Under the pieces are notes generated by a model that worked only from the letters and a program-made list of their open reading frames with translations, was not told where the DNA came from and did no database searches. From JABDGM01 sp046349975 (lineage in GTDB: Bacteria > Planctomycetota > Planctomycetia > Pirellulales > Lacipirellulaceae), in NCBI GenBank assembly GCA_046349975.1, contig JAXMBH010000009.1, positions 172,305-236,304 of the forward strand: a DNA stretch of 64,000 nucleotides, in the 5' to 3' direction. Position numbers and translations under genes: made by a program. Below are positions 55,474 to 63,125 of the stretch, one piece after another. Position 1 is the stretch's first letter, and each line of letters starts with the position of its first letter.

Positions 55474-56532
55474 ATGGCACGAACGTATCCAGCGAACAAT
55501 GGCAAGCGGGCTCTGATCACGGGAATCACGGGGCAAGATGGCTCGTACCTGGCCGAGCTGCTGCTGGGCAAAGGCTACGAAGTGTTCGGCATGGTGCGGC
55601 GGTCGTCGTCGTTCAATACGAGCCGGATCGACCATATCTATCAGGATCCGCATGAAGAGGATGTGCGGTTGCGGCTGGTGTACGGCGACCTGGCCGATGG
55701 CTCGTCGCTCGATCAAATCGTGAAGACGACGCGCCCAGACGAAATCTACAATCTCGGCGCGCAGTCGCATGTGCGGGTGAGCTTCGATATTCCGGAGTAC
55801 ACGTCGGAGATCACCGGCATCGGGTGCATTCGGTTGCTCGAGGCGATTCGCGAGACGGGGCTGAAGTGCCGGTTTTATCAGGCGTCGTCCTCTGAGATGT
55901 ACGGCAAGGTGGCGGAAGTGCCGCAGACCGAGCGGACGCCGTTTCATCCGCGCAGCCCGTACGCGTGTGCGAAGGTGTTCGCGTTCGGGGCGACGCGCAA
56001 TTATCGCGAGTCGTACGGCCTATTTGCCGTGAACGGGATCATGTTCAATCACGAGTCGCCGCGGCGGGGCGAGACGTTCGTCACCCGCAAGATTACGCGG
56101 GGCGTCGCCCGCATTCGAGCCGGGCTGCAGGATTGTTTGTATCTCGGCAACCTGGCGGCCCGCCGCGATTGGGGCTACGCAGCCGATTACGTGAACGCCA
56201 TGTGGCTGATGCTGCAGGCCGACGCGCCGGAGGATTTTGTCATCGCCACGGGCGAGTCGCACTCGGTGCGCGAGTTCTGTGAACTGGCGTTCGAACTGGC
56301 CGGTATTCCCATTCGCTGGGATGGCGCCGAAATGAAAGAAGTGGGCGTCGATGCGAAGGGCAAGATTCGCGTGCGCATCGACCCGCGTTATTTTCGCCCG
56401 GCGGAAGTCGACTTGATGCAGGGCGATTCGAGTTATGCGCGTGAGCAGCTGGGTTGGCGGCCGACGGTTACGTTCAAAGGGCTCGTGAAGTTGATGGTGG
56501 AGGCAGATATTGCGGCGTTGGGTGCGAAATAG
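55474..56532 (+). CDS. gmd: GDP-mannose 4,6-dehydratase
   Basis: 352 residues of the extended short-chain dehydrogenase family. It converts GDP-D-mannose to GDP-4-keto-6-deoxymannose, precursor of fucose, rhamnose and other deoxysugars of surface glycans. The NADP-binding GITGQDGSYLAELLLGKGY, the QSHVRVSFD loop, SSSEMYGK and the catalytic YACAK with NYRESYG match Gmd. The GDP-mannose site shows FNHESPRRGETFVTRKI, and RDWGYAADYV follows. No epimerase/reductase partner (fcl/rmd) is adjacent. Confidence 0.95.
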   Translation: MARTYPANNGKRALITGITGQDGSYLAELLLGKGYEVFGMVRRSSSFNTSRIDHIYQDPHEEDVRLRLVYGDLADGSSLDQIVKTTRPDEIYNLGAQSHVRVSFDIPEYTSEITGIGCIRLLEAIRETGLKCRFYQASSSEMYGKVAEVPQTERTPFHPRSPYACAKVFAFGATRNYRESYGLFAVNGIMFNHESPRRGETFVTRKITRGVARIRAGLQDCLYLGNLAARRDWGYAADYVNAMWLMLQADAPEDFVIATGESHSVREFCELAFELAGIPIRWDGAEMKEVGVDAKGKIRVRIDPRYFRPAEVDLMQGDSSYAREQLGWRPTVTFKGLVKLMVEADIAALGAK

Positions 56533-56600
56533 GCTGTCTACGACACCGCCGTGGATTCGCTCGAAATGTACTCTCGCCATTCGGCCGCTGTGATGCCCGA

Positions 56601-57806
56601 CTAGCGATCGATTTCGCCCATCACGATATCGAGTGAGCCGACGATCGCGGGTACGTCGGCGATGAGGCAGCCTTTGCAGAGCGTGTTGGTCACCGAGAGG
56701 TTGCAGAAGCTGCTGCTGCGGGCTCGCACGCGCCAGGGGATCGAGTCGCCGTTGCTGACGATGTAGAAGCCCATTTGACCTTTGGGGGCTTCCGTTTCGA
56801 GATAGCACTCGCCCTTGGGCAGTTTCGTGGTGAGCTTCAGCGGTTCGCCGTGGCTGCCGGTGGAAGTGCTATAGCGGTCGATGGCCTGGCGGCAGAGGTC
56901 GACGCTCTGCACGACCTCGAGCATCCGCACATAGAAGCGGTGCCAGCAGTCGCCGAGGACGGCTTCGTGCGGCACGGGCGGGTATTTGTGGTCGCGCGGG
57001 TAGTGGCCGTTGCGCTCGCAGACGACCTCGAACGCGTAGCCGTCGTACATCGACGTGTAGATCTCTTCGCCGTCGCGGCGCATGTCGTGATCGACGCCGC
57101 TGCCGCGGAGCACGGGGCCGCTGGTGCCGAAATCGATCGCCATTTCGGGCGGAAGGATGCCGATGCCGGCGGTGCGCTTGACGAAAATCGAATTCGTCGT
57201 GAGCAGCGTGTGGTACTCCTCGATGATCGGCATGAACTCATCAAGGAACTGTTCGAGCTGCTGGAGCCAGCCGCGGGGGAGGTCGGCGGTCGCTCCGCCG
57301 GGTGTAAGGTAGCTGTACGTGAGGCGGGCGCCGCAGCAGGCTTCGAACAGGTTGAGAATTTTTTCGCGTTCGCGGAAGGCGTACAGGAACGGGCTGAACG
57401 TGCCGAGGTCGAGGCCGTACGCGCCCATGCCAACAAGGTGGCTGGCGATGCGGTTGAGCTCGCAGATCAGGACGCGGAGGTGGCGCCCGCGTTCGGGCAC
57501 GCGGTAACCCATGAGCTTCTCGACGGTGAGAGCCCAGCCGAGGTTCATGTTCATGCCGGCGAGGTAATCCATCCGGTCGGTGTACGGAATCCACTGGCGG
57601 GGCGTAAGGTTCTCGCCAATTTTCTCCGCGCAGCGGTGCAGATAGCCGATGTGCGGCACGGTCTCGGAGACGATTTCGCCATCGGTACGCAGCACCAAGC
57701 GTAACACGCCGTGCGTGCTCGGATGCTGCGGGCCCATGTTGACGAGCATTTCGTCCGTACGGACGTCGAACTCGATGATGCGGGGGTCTTCAATTGTGGC
57801 GGGCAT
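56601..57806 (-). CDS. nuoD: NADH-quinone oxidoreductase subunit D
   Basis: 401 residues of the 49-kDa subunit, in the peripheral arm near the quinone site. MGPQHPSTHGVLRLVL, HIGYLHRCAEKIGE, YLAGMNMNLGWALTVEKL, GLDLGTFSPFLYAFREREK and the end NLSVTNTLCKGCLIADVPAIV are in place. The ATG directly follows the TAA of the four-helix-bundle gene (TAAATG), and the array arm lies 4 nt upstream, so it has no independent Shine-Dalgarno and may depend on coupled translation. Confidence 0.97.
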   Translation of the reverse strand: MPATIEDPRIIEFDVRTDEMLVNMGPQHPSTHGVLRLVLRTDGEIVSETVPHIGYLHRCAEKIGENLTPRQWIPYTDRMDYLAGMNMNLGWALTVEKLMGYRVPERGRHLRVLICELNRIASHLVGMGAYGLDLGTFSPFLYAFREREKILNLFEACCGARLTYSYLTPGGATADLPRGWLQQLEQFLDEFMPIIEEYHTLLTTNSIFVKRTAGIGILPPEMAIDFGTSGPVLRGSGVDHDMRRDGEEIYTSMYDGYAFEVVCERNGHYPRDHKYPPVPHEAVLGDCWHRFYVRMLEVVQSVDLCRQAIDRYSTSTGSHGEPLKLTTKLPKGECYLETEAPKGQMGFYIVSNGDSIPWRVRARSSSFCNLSVTNTLCKGCLIADVPAIVGSLDIVMGEIDR

Positions 57807-58214
57807 TTATTTGTCCGTTGTCCGTTGTTCGTTGTCCGTGGCAGTTGATGCTGGCGTAGGACCAATCGATTTTAGGTAGGCGTTCAATCGAGGCGCTAAC
57901 TCATCCATGATGCACTTTAATTCGGCAACTTCGTTTGCGCTTAATAGTTTGCGGTTGTAGGCACGGCGCAGCCAATGTTGAGTCTCGTTAAGTGAACCTC
58001 GGGCAATTCGAACGTACCGACGATTGTCTTGAAATGCTTTCCTTCCGGACCCTTCTGCAATGTTTGCTCCGACGCTGTCGATTGCACGAACTAATTGCTT
58101 TCCTACTGTGTCACGCGCGAAATGGGGCCAATTCAAAACGATGCGCCAAATTAAGTCGGCCAATTTCTCGGCCAATCGATAGACGTGTAAATTCTCGAAG
58201 TTCGTGCGCGCCAT
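57807..58214 (-). CDS. Four-helix-bundle protein (S23 / 23S rRNA intervening-sequence type, Avd-like)
   Basis: 135 residues. FENLHVYRLAEKLADLIWRI, QLVRAIDSVGANIAEGSGRK and YVRIARGSLNETQHWLRRA are diagnostic of the small four-helix family found inside 23S rRNA intervening sequences and related to the Avd accessory protein of retroelements; some members bind nucleic acid. The last residues (TDNEQRTTDK) are encoded by the flanking heptad array. It separates nuoC from nuoD, where most bacteria have no gene, and is flanked by inverted arrays. It is probably cotranscribed with the nuo genes; its role is unknown. Confidence 0.85.
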   Translation of the reverse strand: MARTNFENLHVYRLAEKLADLIWRIVLNWPHFARDTVGKQLVRAIDSVGANIAEGSGRKAFQDNRRYVRIARGSLNETQHWLRRAYNRKLLSANEVAELKCIMDELAPRLNAYLKSIGPTPASTATDNEQRTTDK

Positions 58215-58266
58215 TGTTCTTTAATTGCAGCGGACTACGGACAACGAACTACGGACTATCGACTAT
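57811..58266. mobile_element. Putative element: heptad inverted arms enclosing the four-helix-bundle gene
   Basis: Left arm 57811-57841 (GTTGTCC, GTTGTTC) and right arm 58228-58266 (ACGGACA, ACGAACT, ACGGACT) are inverted copies; a 20-nt core matches with one difference. Together they enclose the gene at 57807-58214. The right arm supplies the nuoC stop codon. The insertion history is inferred. Confidence 0.5.
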
Positions 58267-58793
58267 CTCCCTCGAATCCCGTGATACTCCAGCGGCATCT
58301 CGTAGTCTTTGCGGAGCGGGTGGCCGACCCAGTCTTCGGGGCAGAGGATGCGCCGGAGGTTGGGATGGTTGGTGAAGAACACGCCGGAGAGGTCGTACAC
58401 TTCGCGTTCGTGCCAATCGGCCGTGCTCCACAGGCCGGAGACGCTCGGCAGTTCGGGCAAGTCGCCAGGTATGTCGCCTTTCCATCGCGGCAGAATCACT
58501 TTCAACACGAGGCTGTGCTTGTGCTTCATGCTGTAGAGGTGATAGACAACTTCGGTGTGCGGCTGCCATTCGCTCTTGGCGGCTTTCTTGGCGTCGGTGT
58601 GGAGATAGTCGACGCCTGAAATGCAGCTCAGGTAGTCAAAGGCCAGCGACGGCTCATCGCGCAAGTGGCGGCAAACTTCGAGCAGTCCGGCCGGAGTGAC
58701 TTCGATCCAGGGATCGATGTTTTCGAGATTCGCGCCGGCGATTTTATCGCCGAATTTGGACTTCAATTGGTCGACGAAAGACGGGCCAGCCAT
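58263..58793 (-). CDS. nuoC: NADH-quinone oxidoreductase subunit C
   Basis: 176 residues of the 30-kDa subunit, part of the peripheral arm. The signature HEREVYDLSGVFFTNHPNLR, followed by RILCPEDWVGHPLRKDYEMP, is complete. The TAG stop is in the heptad arm of the inserted element. nuoA lies 66 nt upstream, where nuoB would be expected. Confidence 0.95.
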   Translation of the reverse strand: MAGPSFVDQLKSKFGDKIAGANLENIDPWIEVTPAGLLEVCRHLRDEPSLAFDYLSCISGVDYLHTDAKKAAKSEWQPHTEVVYHLYSMKHKHSLVLKVILPRWKGDIPGDLPELPSVSGLWSTADWHEREVYDLSGVFFTNHPNLRRILCPEDWVGHPLRKDYEMPLEYHGIRGR

Positions 58794-58859
58794 GATTGCA
58801 ATCAGTGGTTAAAGCAGTGCGGCGCGGAAACTGGAGTTCGGGCAGCATCGATTGCGACG

Positions 58860-59468
58860 CTACGCCGACAGAATGGATTGACTTGGTTCGATGGCTCGCG
58901 GAACGGGCGGACGATGAGCCGGCTGGGCTCGGTCGCGCGCGAGGGCACGCACCCAATCGAGGTCGCCGCGCTTCCAGACGTACGCGAAGCCCACGAGCAG
59001 CACGGCGAAGAACACGAGGATATCGGCAAACGAGGTTTTCGACAGCAAGCGGGCGGCTTGGCGGAGTTCAGCGCTATCGGGCGTGGCGGCGCCAGCGTCG
59101 CGGAGGCCGAGCTCGGTCAGCCGGGCGGCAATGGCGGCGTTCGCTGCTTCTGGATTCGCTTCCGCCACGGCTGCCGGCGGGCCCGCGGCGAGCTGCGTCG
59201 CTTTGCCGTAAACTGCCGCCCAGGGGAAGAAGAACGCGACTTCGACGTCGAAAATGATGAACAGTAGCGCGACCACGTAAAACCGCAAGTCGAATTGCAC
59301 GAAGCTCGAGCCAATCGTGGGCTCGCCGCATTCGTAGACCTCGAGTTTCTCAACGTTCGGCAACCGCGGCCGCACGAGCCAGCCCAGTACCAGGTTCGCA
59401 AACAGGAACAGGAAGCCTGTGAGTGCGAACAGGGCAACGTATGCGGCGATTGCGGTGGGGGAGGCCAT
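58860..59468 (-). CDS. nuoA: NADH-quinone oxidoreductase subunit A, with a long inserted loop
   Basis: 202 residues, against about 120-150 for typical NuoA. Three membrane helices are seen (YVALFALTGFLFLFANLVLG, FYVVALLFIIFDVEVAFFFP, FADILVFFAVLLVGFAYVW) and the hallmark YECGEP is present. Between helices 2 and 3 lies an extra Ala-rich charged loop of about 55 residues (TQLAAGPPAAVAEANPEAAN region), and the C terminus is extended. The ATG is 3 nt from a heptad array. Confidence 0.92.
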   Translation of the reverse strand: MASPTAIAAYVALFALTGFLFLFANLVLGWLVRPRLPNVEKLEVYECGEPTIGSSFVQFDLRFYVVALLFIIFDVEVAFFFPWAAVYGKATQLAAGPPAAVAEANPEAANAAIAARLTELGLRDAGAATPDSAELRQAARLLSKTSFADILVFFAVLLVGFAYVWKRGDLDWVRALARDRAQPAHRPPVPRAIEPSQSILSA

Positions 59469-59471
59469 GGC

Positions 59472-59560
59472 GTTTGTCCGTGGTCCGTGGTCAGTTGTCC
59501 GTTGCTACTGGTGACAGCCGCTGTCATCAACGGACGATGGACAACGGACTGTGGACAGAT
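59472..59560. repeat. Heptad inverted array between nuoI and nuoA
   Basis: Arms 59472-59506 (TTTGTCC, GTGGTCC, GTTGTCC) and 59528-59559 (CAACGGA, CGATGGA, CTGTGGA). The loop contains TGACAGCCGCTGTCA, itself a small hairpin. Same word family as the four-helix-bundle element. Confidence 0.8.
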
Positions 59561-59566
59561 TTTATC

Positions 59567-60115
59567 CTATTGATTTGGTCCGCCGTGGACGGGTTCGGTG
59601 ATGACTTTTGAATCGGCGACGGCCGTGGGATTCAGCGACGCACGGCCCCACGCGACATCGAGCGGCAGCCGCGAGAAATCGACGATACAGCCGTCGCGGC
59701 TGTAACAACTCAAGTCGTGTGTGGCGCCCATAAAAATGCAATCCACCGGGCAGGGCTCAACGCACAGCGCGCAAAACATGCACTTCGAGTAATCGATCGC
59801 GTAGCCGGTGATCTTGAAACCTTTGCCGGTCTCGACGCGCTCTTTACCGATGTAAATGCAATCGACCGGGCACGCCTTTGCGCACTGATCGCACGCGATG
59901 CATGTCGTGAGATCGAAGCGATGAAACCCGCGATACCGCGGCGCGACCGGCACCGGCAACTCGGGATACTCGAAGTGCTCGGTGAAGGTCTTGCGTTCCG
60001 GCCGGTAGGTCTTGATCCAAGTTCGGAATGTGACCCACATGCCATGGCCCACGGTATAAACCGCTTCCACGACATTGCCCATCCAGGGCCAGACCGCCTT
60101 CATTTCGTTGATCAT
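59567..60115 (-). CDS. nuoI: NADH-quinone oxidoreductase subunit I
   Basis: 182 residues from the ATG at 60115, chosen because the protein then starts MINEMKAVWPWMG, with an amphipathic N-terminal helix typical of NuoI; the frame is open further upstream. Two 4Fe-4S motifs are present, CIACDQCAKACP and CMFCALCVEPCP, carrying electrons toward the quinone site. It is the first gene of a cluster that runs nuoI, nuoA, nuoC, four-helix-bundle gene, nuoD. Confidence 0.92.
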   Translation of the reverse strand: MINEMKAVWPWMGNVVEAVYTVGHGMWVTFRTWIKTYRPERKTFTEHFEYPELPVPVAPRYRGFHRFDLTTCIACDQCAKACPVDCIYIGKERVETGKGFKITGYAIDYSKCMFCALCVEPCPVDCIFMGATHDLSCYSRDGCIVDFSRLPLDVAWGRASLNPTAVADSKVITEPVHGGPNQ

Positions 60116-61105
60116 GGGGCCGACGATGTTCCTGACAAACTTGGCAAAGGGGGCAGAGAGAACGGAGTCCCCACGCACACCGTGATTACGGCAGTTGGCC
60201 GCTCGAAGGCGACGAGGCGTGGGCTGCTGGCTGCTTGCGAAGCAATTATAGGGGGATGAGAGATTAGTCTGCAACGGGCTGAATTTGCGCGCACAACATT
60301 TTCTTGCTGGCAGCGCACTTGGTCTGTAGCGCTGGCGACCAGGCCCGCTTGCGCCCATTCATTCCGCTGGGGGTGCCTGCGAAGGCGAAGTAATTTGCCG
60401 ATTTGCTTCACACGGTGCTGTTCGAAGTGGATGCGGTAGCGCTGCACATTGGACTCGTTGGCGTGCGCGTGCGCGATTCGATTGTCAGATTGATCACGTT
60501 CAATTGACGACAGAAAGGTTCTGAGAGGCGTTTAATGCGTAGTCAACCCGGGTCACGACGTCGGTTCGCGGTCGGCCCCCCAGTCACCCTTGGATTGCAA
60601 TTAAGTGCGTGAATTTGTGCCAGATTGTCCGGCTGCTGCTGCTTTCGTAGTCGCGTTTATTTCGCCAAGCCCTGCGTGCACTGGGCGTCGGCAAAGTCGG
60701 CATATCCGGCAGTGGACGGCGGCACTATGGGAAGTCACCTACTGGGCTGGTCCTGCGAACTAAGCGCCTGGCAAGGCCGTCCTATCCAGTTGCCATGAAA
60801 GCAGTTAGGCCACGCCGGCCGGGTGCAGAGGCCTTGGGAATAGGAGCGCGGCCAGCCGGGCCCAACCAGCACCGTTGGTCCAAATCTTATGCCAAATGCC
60901 AGCAAGGGAGCGGGAAATCCGGTCTTTCCCGGGCGTTCTTTCCTTGACTAGCCCCCGGCACCACGTAGAGTGGATTGAAGGGGTCGTCTGCGACACAAGT
61001 GGAAACATCCCTAATTCCATGGGCCGTGGGCTCTGGATGTGACCGGCATTGGGTCGAGCAGTACGCCAACTTACCGCCTACGGGCACCGCTGGAAGGAAT
61101 CGAGC
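60116..61105. other. About 1 kb divergent intergenic region between nuoI and csrA
   Basis: No gene was found on either strand. It must hold the nuo promoter and the csrA promoter. A candidate for csrA is listed separately. The rest shows no repeat array. Confidence 0.5.
60944..60971 (+). promoter_or_regulatory. Candidate sigma-70-type promoter upstream of csrA
   Basis: TTGACT (60944-60949), a 16-nt spacer and TAGAGT (60966-60971). It lies 135 nt upstream of the csrA ATG. Confidence 0.4.
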
Positions 61106-61327
61106 ATGTTAGTTCTATCACGGAAAAAGAACGAGAGCATCATCATCAATGATGATATTACGATCGTCGTCGTAGAAATTCGCGGCGACAAGGTGCGCCT
61201 CGGCGTGGAAGCGCCGAAGGAAGTGCCCGTGCATCGTAATGAAGTGTATGAAGCCATTCGTCGAAATCAACAGAAGCCCGATGAGTCTTCGTTGACGCAG
61301 AAGGATGGTTCGAACACGGCCACGTAG
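61106..61327 (+). CDS. csrA: Carbon storage regulator CsrA
   Basis: 73 residues. MLVLSRKKNESIIINDDITI and the GDKVRLGVEAPKEVPVHRNEVYEAI block are diagnostic. CsrA dimers bind GGA motifs in 5' leaders, usually blocking translation. Start is the ATG at 61106 with AAGGAA about seven bases upstream; the frame is open further back. It stands alone, beside tRNA-Glu rather than flagellar genes. Confidence 0.96.
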   Translation: MLVLSRKKNESIIINDDITIVVVEIRGDKVRLGVEAPKEVPVHRNEVYEAIRRNQQKPDESSLTQKDGSNTAT

Positions 61328-61728
61328 GCGTCGCCCTCTCCGCTCTCTAGGGGTGAGTGACCCCGCTCTCTTCTGCAAGCTTGTTGGCTGCTAGCATCCT
61401 TCTTGCACCGCTGTTTTGCGAAGCTCGCTAACGCTGGTCCGCCGAATTGAGCACGGCGAACGCTGCCTTCTTCTCGCAGTCAAGTTCATCTCACAAAGCG
61501 CCCCGCTGCTGCTGCCCGGAACCCCCCTGCGTGGCGAAGCGAGCCGCGAGTCAGTGGCGCTCAGCGTCGTTTCAAGCCGGTTGCGGTGCGACTGCCTTGA
61601 CGTGTCGCCGCTGTCGCCCTATACAGCTAATTCAGCTATCGTTGATTCGCCATCGCCGCGGATGATCGTTGATCATTCGGGCCAGTCCGCGGCGACGTTA
61701 TCGCCGGACATTGGTGTTCTCATGCGCT
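61328..61728. other. Intergenic region between csrA and tRNA-Glu
   Basis: Only short open frames without coding character. No repeat array or clear terminator was seen. Confidence 0.5.
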
Positions 61729-61801
61729 GGCCCCGTCGTCTAGCGGTCTAGGACACCGGCCTTTCACGCCGGTAACACGGGTTCGAGTCCCGTCGGGGTC
61801 A
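61729..61801 (+). tRNA. tRNA-Glu (anticodon TTC)
   Basis: 73-nt class I tRNA: acceptor GGCCCCG / CGGGGTC with discriminator A, D arm TCGTCTAGCGGTCTAGGACA, anticodon arm CCGGCCTTTCACGCCGG (TTC, reads GAA), T arm ACGGGTTCGAGTCCCGT. A T-run follows. CCA is not encoded. Confidence 0.94.
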
Positions 61802-61810
61802 TTTTTCCGT

Positions 61811-61853
61811 AGCAGGGAGCTGGGGGCGGGGAGCAGGGAGTGCGTTGCACTCC
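61811..61853. repeat. Single-arm heptad array and small hairpin upstream of hemH
   Basis: Units GCAGGGA, GCTGGGG and GCGGGGA in 7-nt steps (61812-61839), then a hairpin GGAGTGCGTTGCACTCC (61837-61853). It starts 10 nt after tRNA-Glu and lies 45 nt before the hemH ATG. Confidence 0.7.
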
Positions 61854-61898
61854 GGAACCGCATTCATCGCGCTGGCGTCGACCCAGCAACCCGTTCCC

Positions 61899-63011
61899 AT
61901 GCCTGATTCTTACGACGCGCTGCTGGTCGTTTCTTTTGGCGGGCCCGACCAGCGTGAGGATGTGCTGCCGTTCTTGGAAAATGTACTCCGCGGGCGCAAT
62001 GTGCCGCGGGAGCGAATGCTCGAGGTGGCCGAGCACTATTACCACTTCGGTGGGCGGAGCCCGATCAATGATCAAAATCGGGCGTTGATTGCGGCGCTGG
62101 AAAAAGAGCTCGCCGCACATGGGCCGAAGCTGCCAGTTTACTGGGGCAATCGAAATTGGCACCCGCTGCTGGAAGACACGCTGCGGCAGATGGCGGCCGA
62201 CGGCGTGCGGAAGTCGCTGGCGTTCTTCACGAGTGCGTACAGTTCGTACTCGGGCTGCCGGCAATATCGGGAGAACATCGCGGCAGCGCAGCAAGTCGTA
62301 GCGACTACGCTGCGGGCGGTACCCGGCGGCTTGCCTGCCGAGAACATTGGCAATGTCGGCGCACTATCCGGTGTACAGCCGCCAGAAGTTCACAAGCTGC
62401 GAGTTTTTTTCAACCACCCGGGATTCATCGAACCCATGGTCGAGAACACGCGCGCCGCACTGGAGCGAGTGCCGGAAGATCGCCGCGGCGACGCGCTGCT
62501 CGTATTTACGGCGCACAGCATTCCAGCGGCCATGGCAGCCGGCTGTCGCTACGAAGAGCAACTGCACGAGGCGAGTCGGTTAGTTGCGGAAGGCGTCGGC
62601 AAAACGAATTGGCGGCTCGTCTATCAAAGCCGCAGCGGCCCGCCGCAACAACCGTGGTTGGAGCCAGACATCTGCGATTTTCTGCGCGACACCGCGAGTG
62701 GGCACAGCGTGCGAGATGTCGTCGTCGTACCGATCGGTTTCATTTCCGACCATTTGGAAGTGCTCTACGATCTCGACACGGAAGCACGGCGAGTTGCCGG
62801 AGAGCTCGGCGTCAATCTTGTGCGCGCGGCGACGGTGGGTGCGCATCCGCGATTCATTAGCATGATTCGCGAATTGATCGAGGAGCGGATGTCGAACGCG
62901 CCGAATCGGTTGGCGCTCGGCAAGCTCGGGCCCAGCCATGATGTGTGCCCGGATGATTGTTGTCTGTACATGCCGAGCCGGCCGGCTCTCGCGTCGCCTT
63001 CTTCGCGCTGA
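61899..63011 (+). CDS. hemH: Ferrochelatase
   Basis: 370 residues. It inserts iron into protoporphyrin IX (or coproporphyrin III). Landmarks are LLVVSFGGPDQREDVLPFL near the N terminus, TSAYSSYSGCRQYRENI, the catalytic histidine in FTAHSIP, and YQSRSGPPQQPWLEPDI. A C-terminal cysteine cluster CPDDCC could bind an iron-sulfur cluster as in some ferrochelatases, but this needs testing. The ATG at 61899 gives a normal N terminus; upstream in-frame starts run toward the array. Confidence 0.93.
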   Translation: MPDSYDALLVVSFGGPDQREDVLPFLENVLRGRNVPRERMLEVAEHYYHFGGRSPINDQNRALIAALEKELAAHGPKLPVYWGNRNWHPLLEDTLRQMAADGVRKSLAFFTSAYSSYSGCRQYRENIAAAQQVVATTLRAVPGGLPAENIGNVGALSGVQPPEVHKLRVFFNHPGFIEPMVENTRAALERVPEDRRGDALLVFTAHSIPAAMAAGCRYEEQLHEASRLVAEGVGKTNWRLVYQSRSGPPQQPWLEPDICDFLRDTASGHSVRDVVVVPIGFISDHLEVLYDLDTEARRVAGELGVNLVRAATVGAHPRFISMIRELIEERMSNAPNRLALGKLGPSHDVCPDDCCLYMPSRPALASPSSR

Positions 63012-63125
63012 TGTATAGACTACAATCGCGAGGCATTCTGCGGGCCATCTGTCTTCTGTGCTTTCACTGGTCGCTGAAGCGACCAGTCCGGACGGCAGAG
63101 CGATAGCGAGCACACGAGGCAATCA

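Noticed and set aside
57807..58214. Diversity-generating retroelement (the four-helix protein resembles Avd)
   Set aside because: No reverse transcriptase and no template/variable repeat pair with adenine-specific changes is in the window.
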